Both the position numbers and the translations under genes were made by a program. A DNA stretch of 64,000 nucleotides, taken from assembly GCF_003672135.1 (NCBI RefSeq), contig NC_039506.1, positions 17,236,001 to 17,300,000 of the forward strand, read 5' to 3'. The notes under the pieces were generated by a model. It searched no databases, was not told the DNA's origin, and saw only the letters and a list, made by a program, of their open reading frames with translations. Within the stretch, counting starts at the first letter, position 1, and each line of letters begins with the position of its first letter. The stretch is from Ooceraea biroi. Lineage: Eukaryota; Arthropoda; Insecta; Hymenoptera; Formicidae. Positions 49,807 to 62,300 of the stretch are shown here, in pieces.

Positions 49807-52800
49807 TTTCAGCGTATCCGAGGTAGCGGCCTTCCCGATCCTTCGTCAGAATATTAATATAATTTAATCGTCCGAATTAAACAAGAGCATTGATGTCAAG
49901 CCCACCGCCGCGGCGGTCATAAAATTAATATCGACTGTCCGAGAACGTGAATAGACGGGATTAGCAGCAAGTTTGTAAATAGTAAAAGGATGTTGACGGA
50001 GTAACGTAATCTTTACGCAAATACCATTTGCCAGCATTTGCTCGCAAATCGGAAGCTCTTATTGTTAGATTATCAGATTAATCATATTGAGATCAGTAAT
50101 GTTAATGAATCACTATAGAAATATGTATACATACCTTGTATAGAAATTAATAATTTATTGCATTTGCAATAATGATATTTCCAATATTATAACTTGAAAT
50201 TGAAATCAAAATCCAATAAAATTATTTAACTAGGTTTGGTCTCCTTAATTTTGTCTATTATTTATTTTACACATTTCTATATTTTTAAGATAGTGTATCG
50301 CGAAAGAGAAACTAGATGGAAAATGTTTTCGAATTCCGAAGGAAGATTCTTTTTACGATTAAACGCTCGTGACGAGCACGAGGATGACATCGCAAATTCT
50401 GACTAATTTGTAGATACATTATGACACTTGGATTAACACACGTGGATATTTCACGGCAGATAATTTGACGTTGCGTCTGCGATTTCAATTAACTTCCTCC
50501 GGCAATCGATATGAGTTCAGGATAGTATTATGCAACGAGTGAATCCGCGATTTCTGGGCCACTCGCTTATATCATCCAGAATCGCGACAAATCAATTTTA
50601 ATCAGTTAATCTAATACAATCTCATTGATTGAATCTGCTTTTCTACATAGATAAAATTTTAGTTTGAATTTAATAAAAGGATTCAATTTGCGAGAAAGGA
50701 ACGGGGCACACACTAATCTCGATATGACTCTCCACATTCTACACTATCGGTATAATTCAATTCCGGAAGCACTCTCGCCAAAGCTCGTTTTAATTAAATT
50801 TTGACGATATTTTGAAAGATCCTTTTTCTTGATCCTTGCGGGCAAACAAGCATTCGAATAATTTCACCGTGGCGATGTCGCTCGACATTTCCCTTTTCTC
50901 GTGGGAAATCGAACCAGGTGCATCCTTTTGCGCGACCGTGAAGTTGCGATGGCAATATAGCAACTATGCAGCGGGAGCATCTGTCCTAAAGAGATGTCTT
51001 TCCGGATCTTTATTTCTCGTCAGAGTCACAAAGTTTAACGGCGATCAAATGCGTTATATTTTAGCGTGTCCGTTGCTTCGTCAGTCGAAGCGAATTTGTC
51101 AGAATGTGTTTTGCTGCAAGCACCATTTGCATCCGTCAGTCGAACCTTGCACCTGCAAATGTGACTTCTCTCACCTCGGCGATTTCACCCTCACAGACTC
51201 GACTATCAGCCGTATTTAATGCCGCCGTATCGCGACGTTGGGGTGGCGAGTCAATCAATGGACTCTCGCCAACCGAAGGCCAGCAGGAAGTCTGTGAGAG
51301 TCCATAATTTTTTTCCCGCGACGGAGAGAACACCGTTTCGCGATTAGAAGCGTCGTCGAGGGTGACGACGATGACGACGACGACGACGACAACGATGACA
51401 CGCGCGTAACGTCGCTGCTGGTGGAGGGAGAGTCGCGTCGCGATTCTTTTTATTTGCTCGCCCTCGACGAAACTAGGCCACCGAGTGACTCGCGCGAGAA
51501 AACGGTCGCTGCCGGGTTGGGTTGACCCATTTTCGAGCCTCTCTCTCGAGTACGCGTGCACTCGGAAGTCGCTCGTCCGCCTCGTTCGCTTCCTACTTGC
51601 CTTCCTTTCTTCCTTCCTCTCTTTCTTCCTCCCTTCTTCGCGGCACTCTTTCAATAATCGCTCACCTGTCCGCTCACTCACTCACCGAACTGTCGGATCG
51701 ATCATTCGCGCTCTCCTCGTGGTAGGCCCTCGCTCTTGACCCGCGGAAGCGGGATCACCGGTCACCCTAACGCGCCACTCCGTTCTCCATATGACGGGTA
51801 TCACGGTCGTTTCGTCCGGACGAATTTACGACTCGCTTTTCCTTGCGCGAAGAGTGCCCGCCGCCCGCCGCTGTCACCCCGTGACAGTGTGTCCGCTGAT
51901 CGCACCAGTCGCTCCGACGCCACCCCTAACGATGCTCGAAGCGCCACTCTTCACCCTCTTAAAACACTGTCGGTAACACGGGTTGTTTCACGAGAGATGA
52001 CTTGTAAGAATGCCAACATGTGGTACCCGCGACGATATCGATCATATAATTGTATAAAAATAAAAATCTGAAAATAATTTTACAAATATCTTAGTTAATC
52101 GATTATAATGCACCACAATTTCTCCAATAATGGGGAAATATGTAGAGAAAAAATCACGATATATTAAAATACGCTTGCTGATATATTTCTAGAGGTCCAA
52201 ACTGGATTCTGAATCTTAACTACCCTCTTCACGTCACTTGATCCTTCGGTAAAAGACACGCGAGATGAGTGACCGAGAGTTTGCTCGCGCTTCTTCCGAA
52301 CTCTTTCGACAAGAGGACAATTACAACGGGATAAACGGTACCGCGCACTTGTGCACTGTGATCTCCGGTACCAAGAAAGGCGCGCTCATTATCGTGCGTT
52401 CCAATTCTTCTAATCGCTCTCGCATTGTCTTTCCACGCCCGAGCTTTCCATAATGACAAGTCGGCGCGTAAGAGAAGGGCCGCGTGACGGCGTGCATTAT
52501 CCAAATTGCAGAATGCAACGCGCGAGCCGCCGTTGGTAGATCCGCATGGTTGGCGCGTCGCCCGAACGCGGCACCCTTAGTTTTCGCGGACGCAACCGTC
52601 GCGCTGACGCCTCGCGAACGAGCGATGCATCGTGATGGATGCGAAACGTGAATCAATGCTCGGGATTCCGCTCGCGATCGCAACGTGCGACAAATTCGCA
52701 CGAGGAATTCAATTTCTCACGGTTCACTCGCTCGTCGACCGTCCGCTCGTTGACGCTCGCGCCGACAACCCCAGCTCGTGCCTCAGCAGCCTCATTGACA

Positions 52801-55800
52801 TGCAGCCGACGACTGGTGCAGGATATGAGCGTTCAGCGAACCGTTTGCTCCTTTCTCCCTGGTGTCAGTCCGTCTTTCCCGTCCTGAAAAATAAATGAGT
52901 TGGAATTGCTCAAGAAGAATTCGTGTTGGCTCGATTTCCTGTGAAATCGAACGTCGAATTTTAGATCGCGACGTAACTTCTTGGAGAGTACCACCGAATA
53001 AATGTTTAATCATTTTTTAAGTTGCTAAAATTTTTATGAGGTTCTTATTACTGTTTTTTCATCGTGCGTTTTATTATTTCGTTTGCATGGTGAACGCCGT
53101 GATAATCGTCCGCGGGCTTTGCCTTTGGTTCACGATAAATCAAAATTCGCATCTCGCTCGTCTCGTCCACTGAATGCATACGACGCCGTCCAATTAGCCG
53201 ACGTCTGCACGAGATAATTAATAACCATTCTGAGTACTTGAGCGAGTTAAACCAAGTCCGGCGGAGATCGCGCTGCCGGACTGTGTTCCTGGTATTAGGT
53301 CGCTCCGATACAAAGAACCTCATCGAGAGGATGTTGGTCCGGCGAGAATAAATAGACGCACGACGAGAGCAACGTGACGAAACGACGATGCATCTGTACA
53401 ATGCCTGAAAAATGTTGTCCAGGCTTTAAATGTTAAGACAATAATTTTACGCTCGAAATTGTATCTCGCAAATTACCTGCTCACCGTATCCTCCCGCACG
53501 GGAATAAAGATCCTGATGGTACTTGGATCCAAGGTTAAACCGGTATGCACTTGTGGCAACTCCGATCACGTTTTTCGGCCATTCGGCGATCGGCAAAACT
53601 GGTTTCCCCGGAATTGGCATTCGCGAGAGGATTTTTGGCAGGACGCTCGAATCTCAGGTGGATAATTGAAATACATCCTCGGATCCTCTCTCTTTCTCAG
53701 ATGTCTCTATCAAGGTGATAACGTATGCGAGAATCCGTGAAATTTCGATGAGCTCGAACAGTCAGACGATCACACGTCGAATTCCCGAAAACAGATGTTT
53801 CAGCCGATAGTCTTGAAGGCCGTCATTAGATCCGTAATTTACACAAGCGGAAAAAATTAGTAGCAGTAATTTTTGCCATGATTGTCGGTCTGTCGCGATT
53901 TAATGGCCAATTAAATCGTTTAATTTTGAGCAGACACCGTGGGATCGCCCGAGGGATCGCTCACATTCTTGCATGCGTCGATCGTTGATCGACGCGAGCA
54001 GGCCCGCTGATTTGTACGCTGTTATTCATCGTTAATTATCTATGCGCGACAGATAGCAGTGGATGTACTCAGATAAGGCATGGAGGTCCATCGTGCTGCG
54101 GTCCAGCAACGTTTGAATATTTATACGATCGTTCGCGATTAACATAGCGGACGTGTCTCGGACGGAGAACTTCGATCGCGGAACTGGTCGCGCGTTTGCT
54201 TTACACGGCTGCTGGAGAGCGGACTTTAGACGCTGCAGTCATCTCTTACCATCTTCGAATCCCGGAAAGATGAAGAGTGATTCGAAAGAATGCTTGAATG
54301 TTAAACAGTACCAAGAATACGCTCGATATTATTCTCTGCGTACACTGTGTACGTCTATGAAAAATGTCCTTGTTACGAGGATAATTGAACGGTATTATGC
54401 AAAGGTGTGTAACCAACAAGATCACCACGAAGATGGAGAGAGATGAGTTGGCGGTATAAAACCGTATTTTAAACTTAATTTACTTGAAATTAGTACCTGC
54501 TGGGTTAATTCATTTTTTACGCAATAGCCGCCAATTGTGCAACGCATGCAAATGACACACCGTGCTGTTGTTATTTATATCGGCAGCAGAATAACGGCCT
54601 TTCTTTAAAGGGACCGAGCGGGAGCAATAGAGACAGAAGGAGACGAGATTAAGTGGAGAGAAAGGGAGAAGGATAGCGACGACCGGGAGAGAAAGAGAGA
54701 CAAAGATACCGGGAACCGGTCGTCCGCTGCCCACGTGCGGATTGAAGGCGATTTATCGATGGAATAAATTAATAAATTACAAACGTTCCGAGGGAATCCG
54801 CTCCGATCAGTCAATCAAATATCCGGAGACGACGGCGAACGCGTTTTCGGATACCCGTTGGCTGCTACGAGATATCGATAAAAAATGGATGATCCTCCAA
54901 TCTCCGACCGCGTGATAAATCAGGCAGCTCGGAGAAACGCGAGCTATGCGGTTCGACAAAATCTTGCCACAATATTTAATTGAGTCGTTCCCGTTCTCTC
55001 AAATGCAACGATACGACGATGGATTTGTTCGGTTAATTAATAATCTTGTCACAGGAATACGTTACAAATAATAATGGCAATAATCGTATCTCACGGACAT
55101 AACACATTCGTGCACAGACACTTTACACGATCGACGTCCATAAGCGCACAGATTACGAGCGTAGGAGGTCGTCTGCAGCATCGATGCCGAGTATCAGAAA
55201 TGTATTACGGAGACTTACTTCGCGTCGTATCGTCGCGTTATCGGCGGAAGTCCCTGGGTTATCGGGTTCTCTCCTTCTCGGAATACGATGCCACTCGAAA
55301 CCATGGGGTAATGGGCCGCAACGACATTAGATTTATGACCGCGGACTGATTTTCGTCTGACCTGTCGGTCCCGGGATGAGCGAGTACTTGAAGAAGAGAC
55401 GCTGCTGCAGTTGGAGAATGAGTGCACGGTCAAGTGGTCCATTACGCGCTCTCTCGCGTCTCTACCAATTCGTATCTTCCGTCCGTATCTTCCTGAGTGC
55501 GCGCCCTCCGAGAAAACTCTCGATAGATTGGACCTGAAAAAACGAACGCATCAAATCTTTCAATCATGCGTTTATTATCTCCCAACTCCTATTTCCGATT
55601 TCTTAAAAGTCAAAAAATTGAAGAAAAAGAAGAAAATGTACTAGACATCTCGTTCTCTATCATAAAACTAATTTTACGGGAAGAGAAACGTTCGTATCTA
55701 AACGCACTTCTCTATTTGCGCACGTAACAAAGAGCTGCCAGAACGTGCGATTAAGGGATGATGGGGAAAAATACGTGTGGGTACCCCGAAGATGTCACAA

Positions 55801-56277
55801 TAGCGATTGCACCGCGTGACGACCGCGCGCGCCAAGCGTTTCTTCCCACCCACACATGCAATTCTTCTTCGTCCCTCTTTCTTTTTCTTTCTCTCTCTTA
55901 CCCTCGTCGTCCCGACCTCCGGCACTCGAGGGGGGCTCCGGTTCTCCTCCTCGTTTCTTCCTCTCACCCACTCAGTCAGTAAAAAGCTCACTCGTAGCTC
56001 GTAAGTGCCACGAAAAGCTCAGTCGCTCGCGAGCTGCGCTCGAGTGCACACCTCGATTCTGTGCGAGTGCTCCACGCGTTTCTCCTCGACATGTGAGTTC
56101 CCCACGCGAGTCCGTGACGCTGCTGATATCTTTTCTTTTCTTCTCTTCTCCCTTTTCCTTTCTCTCATTTCCTCCACGTGGAAACACGCGTGTTCGCGTG
56201 CGGATGCTAGTGAAATGAGATGAACTCGCGCGTCCCTACGAAGGGATCCAAGAGAAGGGCGCTTGGCACTCACAAAA
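49807..56277. other. Intergenic sequence upstream of ZUP1 and of the signal-peptide gene
   Basis: Divergent interval of 6.5 kb with no recognised coding exon. It includes a GAC/GTC-type trinucleotide patch at about 51365-51400 and plus-strand pyrimidine-rich blocks at 51590-51650 and 55860-56170. The latter block lies directly upstream of the exon at 56278. TCAGTCAGT at 55972-55980 resembles an arthropod initiator and could be its transcription start; no TATA box is visible at the right distance. Confidence 0.45.
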
Positions 56278-56365
56278 ATGTGTCACATAATGATGCTGCT
56301 GATAACGGCGTCCGCGATGATTCTCGCGCCTGTCATCGCGAATCCTTTCCTCGACGCTGCTCAAG
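56278..56365 (+). CDS. First coding exon of a secreted or membrane protein (rest not found)
   Basis: Protein not recognised. The ATG in the good context CACAAAAATG starts MCHIMMLLITASAMILAPVI, followed by ANPFLDAAQ: a classic signal peptide with cleavage likely after Ala-21. The frame then meets a donor (CTCAAG|GTAATT). If unspliced it would stop three codons later. No following exon is recognisable in the remaining 7.6 kb, so the next exon probably lies beyond the window after a long first intron, an arrangement common for insect neuropeptide, receptor and adhesion genes. The 5' UTR appears pyrimidine-rich. A 31-codon micropeptide is the alternative reading. Confidence 0.6.
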
Positions 56366-59300
56366 GTAATTAATTATATTTTTTATTTCGTGCGAGAGAT
56401 TAGTAGAAAGATAAATAAATTAAAATTTATATCTTTTATAGTGTTAAATACATAAATTAAATTTCAAAGAGATTTAGATAAAGTTAGATAAGTAAATCGA
56501 AGTGAACGTGAACTTGAGAGAAATCTGTACAAAATCTGAAGTTTTTAAATTTCTGAGCAAGTTTTATCGTCCTCACAGGCAGTTTGTGAGCGCGGAGCTG
56601 TCATCGACCGCGTAAAAATCAATGAAAGAAAGACACGGTCATCCTGCCAGAAATATCAGCTGCGATCCCTCGCGATGAAAACGCGGGAGCGTGTTCTAGT
56701 AGAGCGTAGGAGTTCACGAGTATGCTTATCACCGTGCCGGATGAACCGCGATTATTTTTAAGATCGGTCGATGTCGCATGTGCGACGGTATTTTGTGCCC
56801 GACGCGCAAAAATATGAGCCTGGGACAGATTCATTGAACCCGTCGCGAGAGCGTCCGTCATCGTGCGGCAAGAAGATATCAACGACAACTTCCCGCCACA
56901 TGTGGGTCCTCCTCCGTCTCCTCTACTTCCCCGATCTCTCCTCGTTTCTTCGTCGTGCTAATTTTTTCACGCCTGCACCCTGCCGTCATACGACGATTTT
57001 TAATGTCTCTCCTCGCTCGTCTTCGTTAACGCTCTCGCGGAGAAACGGAAGAACGAGAGGCACTCGAGGAAAGAGTGCTTTTTTATCGTGATTTCAGTCG
57101 AGTGCCCCGCTATCTGGAGTGCTCGAGTTCTCACGGATCGCCGTGTCGCAAAAAGCTCCGTTTCCTTCCGTGATCTGGCCTTTCATTACGTTCTTCCGGT
57201 CAACGCTATAACCGATAGATTTTTCTTCGGCGAGCTCGCGGTGACGTGAGACAATCTTCGATTCGCGCGTCGCGATGCCTGCATTTACATCCGCTTTAAA
57301 TATAAATGACTTAGGTGCCGAGAATTACGAGAACGGAGGCTCGTTCGTTCGCATGAGAAATGATGAAGGTTCTCCTTGTACAATCCTTCTGATATTGTCA
57401 TTGAATGGAACGGTCTGCCTCAGAGTTTGCTCGGTATCCTCGAGATCAAAGAAGCAGTTCCACTTGTCGCGATGCGAGAGATAATGTCGCAATTATCGAC
57501 GAATGAATATGCAAGTTGACGCGAGATAACATGAATATTAACGATATTAGGCGCGTTTGCGTATTTTGCTGCCGATAATCCTAAATTTTCACGCGTCGTG
57601 CACCGTCGAGGATCTGCTTCATCGAGTTGCCATCTGTACTCCGTTTTCGCGCTTTCGCCAGCGTTCTCCGGCCGTCTCTCGCTTCGTTTCTACTTTTCTC
57701 TCTGGTCCCTTTAATCTTTCCTGAAATTTACATGGTGCACGTGCATGCGTGTGAACGAGGTGTCGCTAACGGTCCTTGGTCTCTCCCTCTTTCTCTCTCT
57801 TCTTCTTTGCATCCTGACTCGGAGGCGTACTTGCATACGGTATAATAAGAGAAAAGCGAGAAACACACAAGCGGAGGCATTGGCAGCGCGTATTCTCGCA
57901 TAAGTATATCCACACATGAAAACCCAAGGTGATAACATGCTGTGTTTCACGCGCGCACCACACAATTGCGTTTACAATGCGAGACAATGCGGAGAACACG
58001 TTGCATTCGTAGAAGAACCAGGAATCCAGGTGGACCAGTGTCTATAGCGAGATTTCTATGGAATCAGAGATTATTACATGAAGTTCCACACATGAATGAC
58101 GGTATATCGACGTTTTGATTTCCTCCCAGATTTCGAGTCCTATTTCAACGAGGCTGTACTTCAACTGGTCTCAGATACGAAAATGTTGCTGCAATTATTG
58201 CGTCATTCCCATAAATCACCGATAGATCCGCCATTCATCGTTCATAATTCTTCCATTCGCACGAGCGCGATATCAAGCGTAAACAACGCCGTAATAGATA
58301 TCACCAACGCACGCGACTTACATAGAAAGCGAATTGTATCCATGTGTCGCAAATGATTAACACGTTACGTGTCGGTCTTGATGGCCTAGGGAATGTAAAG
58401 GCAATTTATTTACGCGACTGGAAAATGCATAATACGTAATTTGCTGGCACGACTGTGTTACAAAATTCGCCGTTTGATTTATAGTTACACGACGTGCGCG
58501 CATGACTGATTATAAAATCCGCCGTAAGCTTACGTAATTATCCTATTCTAATGATATATACGACACTACGCGTTCAAAAGTTGGAAAAAGCAGCTATAGA
58601 GAGAGATTGAAAGAAATTAAACGCCTTGGAACAGCAATTCGATGTGTCTACGTTGTCAATAAAGTACGCCTGCATCTCTCCGTCTCTCTCTCTCTTCTCT
58701 CCTTTTGCCGTTCTCTTTATCGACGGTATATTTACCAGTTGTCACGTCGTTATCGCGCGAAATGCAATTTTCGCGCGTTTCTCGCGTAATTGCATAAATG
58801 ATAGGAAAACGGGCGCCGCGCCACGCGACGACTTTTCATCGGCGCGTTAATCGCGTCGACGGGCGATCGCGAGGAGCATTTAAGCGGCCCATTCCCGATC
58901 GTAATGATCCCCATTTGAAACAGATCACCTACGGAGCGTAAAGCCGTGCCGAGCTGACCGTTTCACTGGGTTTGCGTAAAAGGCGGCGGGATAATTGGCG
59001 GCTTGTCACGCGTACACACATGCATCGTTTAATACTGGCGAGAGAGTGTCGATCATAATGATCCCAGGGCGTAAATTTGACGGGCGTTCTAGCCGAGCGT
59101 GTAATTTCGCGCGTGTGTCTCTCCCGCGCGATTGGAAATTGGAGCGGGAACTTACGCAAGTCGTAATATACATAATGTACACGTATGCACCATACAGCCG
59201 CGCTCTCCTCTGATCGCCGATCGTGATCGAACTCTTAATTACCATTAACATCCGTTCATCGCGCCGCCCTTGATCCGCCCTCGCGCACTGTCAATGCATT

Positions 59301-62300
59301 ATTATGCGTCGCCGATTGCTTTCCAAGTAATCCTAATGCGTGTGTCCGGCACGGGATTCTTCCTCAATGAGCCATTATATCTGAAATACTTTGAAAAGTC
59401 ACGCGGAGATCAGTCGCCCCTTCTAGCAATTTTCTGAAATTAGAACAGAGCCGGCTTATCAGTGTCGCGAGTATTAATCAAGCGACACGCGCGGGATTAA
59501 AATTACTGTTATTATTTCAGTTTTCATTACTGGACGTATAATTATAGAGATCATTTTCTTGCTGTATCCGCGGCGTATCGAGATCCCAACGCGTCCAAAT
59601 TATATGGCGATCTCAATTTTTGTCTTTAGTGCCAATACACGTGCCCCTGTCGCGTTGACATATCCAACCGATAATTAAATCGGTGGCACGCACTCGGGGC
59701 CCTGTTCGGAAATTTCGGGGACACGTGTTAACGTCACACCTGCGATTTACGCGACTCTAATTTGGTCGATCGATAATTAAATCTCTCGCGGAGTGTTTTT
59801 ATGTCTGTTACTCCTCGATCGACTTTTTACGAGTGATCCTTTCGACGATTTTGACGGTCCTGCTAATAAAACGCTCCTGTTCCGCTCCAGAAAAGTGACG
59901 AACAGCGCGATAGGTGCAACGCAAATTAATAAATAATAATTACTTTAGTAACGGTGACATAGCATACATACGTAAGAGGAGATGGAAAAGCACGAGAGAC
60001 GTATATCTTCCACGGCCGTCGCACTCTTATCCGATTTCAAAAGTCAGATTACGCACCCTCGCACAATGTGAGAGACGGGGATCGCAATTAGGGAGATACT
60101 GGGAGCTTTTTGTGGACTTTACGGCGACACCCGATGGTGTTCCCCGGAGGACCGGTTGTTGCGAACCTTTAGCCGGGGCAAAAAAAAGGGCAGAGCAAAT
60201 CTCGAGAGAAAAGGAGAGATGGAGAGAACGCGGGAGAAAGAGGACAAGCAGCAAAGGGGTTAAAGGAGAGAACGACTTGCAATCGGTAGGTGCCTCCGAG
60301 AGAGATTCTCCAGCGTGCATCTCGCATGTGTTGGCTCGTCGATGTGCATGTCTTTACTGTGTGTATCACGGGAGAAGAGAGAGAAATAAACACATAAAGC
60401 GCCATGACAGCTTCACGCCGGATAAAAACATGTCGAGAGACACGTATCTCGATCCCCTCCTGCTTATCTCCGCCACCCGTGCCTCTGTCTCCCTCGAGAT
60501 TCTCTCTTTTTCTTCCTATCCCTCTCTTTCTCTTTCTCTCTTGGATGCGTTGTAAAATGAGCACCAACTCGCTCAATGCGGCGCGACGCAGCGCGCGAGC
60601 TTGATGACTGTATTAATTAGGAATAATATGCGATTTCTCTGAATGAGCCGCGCGCTTCGTTCGCCTATTGATAGCGCGAAATTACAGTTTACGAGGATTG
60701 TCGCGGCCATCTACGAATTACGATGCTGCGCAGTTGGTATTAGCATTAAACGATAATTATGAAAGATAGAACTCGCGGAGAATTTAATTGCGGTATGATT
60801 GATGACTATTAACCGGATCGCTGACGTAGTCTTCCGCTTGATGTCCTAGGTCTTAGGGACTCCACATCTCTGTAACAGACTAGATTAACAATGTTTTACA
60901 AACATTTAAAAATTGTTTCTGCGTCCAACATTTTGCTTCTCCCGATCGTTTCATCTCGCTTGAATTTTTCGTTCGACTGTTCGTCTGGTTATCAGAATTA
61001 GAACGGAAAAGGTTTGTGGGAGCGGCGCGTGCTCTCGCGGGACCTTTTTCCGGCTTTCCGGGGTCATCATACCTACGTATTACGTATCCGCTGGTAGGCT
61101 CGTTATCCCAGGGCGTGGGAGAATCGCGCAGGTTTTACGAGCGCAATGACGCCGACGATGTCGCGTCTCTTGCCTTCGGGCGTCAACAGGCAGCTGCGAA
61201 TGCAGTTATGCCCGGGGTCTGTATGTACAGCAAAGTGCGTGAGGAAACCGACATCGCACGACACATTCCCGTCGATCGACGTCACCCGGGTCGTTTAAAT
61301 TCGTTGAAGAAACGCGCCCGTCTCGTTCCAGCAGAAGAAAAAAAAATTATAAAAAGATTCGCAGCGGAACGCCGAGCTGCATGCGTGGTACATCGTGGTA
61401 CACGTGCGAGGAGCGACATGCCAAGAGTGTTCGAACGGACAGGAAGACACGTTAATGGCATGAACGCATAAATGATGTATAATATATTATAGTGAAATGT
61501 CACGTTGCATTATTGATATTAACGTTTTTTTTTTTAATTAACCGAGCAGACGGCCGGGCAACCGATTAAGGTGGTCCCCGTCCAGCAATTTGAATTTATT
61601 ACACCCCGGAGCGCGATTATGGTATATGTAAAAAATATTATCTTATTGATGCGGGTTTCCGGTTGGAGACCTGCGCCAGGAGGTACTGCGCGAAATCGCA
61701 TATGTAGATACACGTTGATGTATAAATTTAGACGCCGCGGGATTTACTGCAGATGGAATCTGTCATTATTGGCATGGGTGTCATATATTAGACGCATTCG
61801 ACGTATCGCACAGTGTGGCGCCTGCAGAAGACATAAAGAGAGAGTGGAAGAGAGAGGGAGAACGTTGAATTAAATTTACAGCACGTCCACGGGGCACGGC
61901 ATTATGATCGTGCAACGTATAATCTACCGAACGAGTACGCACGAGGCGGAACACGCGCGACCATTCTCGGGAAGATTCGCGCGTTTATGCATTGTCGTGA
62001 ATGCCCTCCCATTTTGTTCTATGCTAATGCTGAGGAACGGCGAGAACCGAGTCCTCTTCATCAAGCGCATTAACGGTCTTTAAATGCCACTGGTCCCGCT
62101 CCGTGGAATCTCGAATTAGTCAAATTAAGCGGTCCAATTCAGACGTTAGTCGTCACTCCTCGGTATACCATCGTCATGATGTCGATTTCTTTTACGGAAT
62201 CATTACCGCAATATTGCTGCTAATTACATAATCACGACGGAGTTCTTGCATACCGTAACAAGTATTTCTCTTTCTCGTCTCTTTTTCTTCCCCGGTCAGA

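Noticed and set aside
50836..51219. A 127-codon open frame upstream of ZUP1
   Set aside because: No domain, signal sequence or convincing splice sites, and stops are frequent in the same frame on both sides.
59914..60555. The longest open frame (213 codons) in the right-hand 7 kb
   Set aside because: It passes through purine-rich then pyrimidine-rich simple sequence, which lowers stop frequency. The translated sequence has no recognisable domain.
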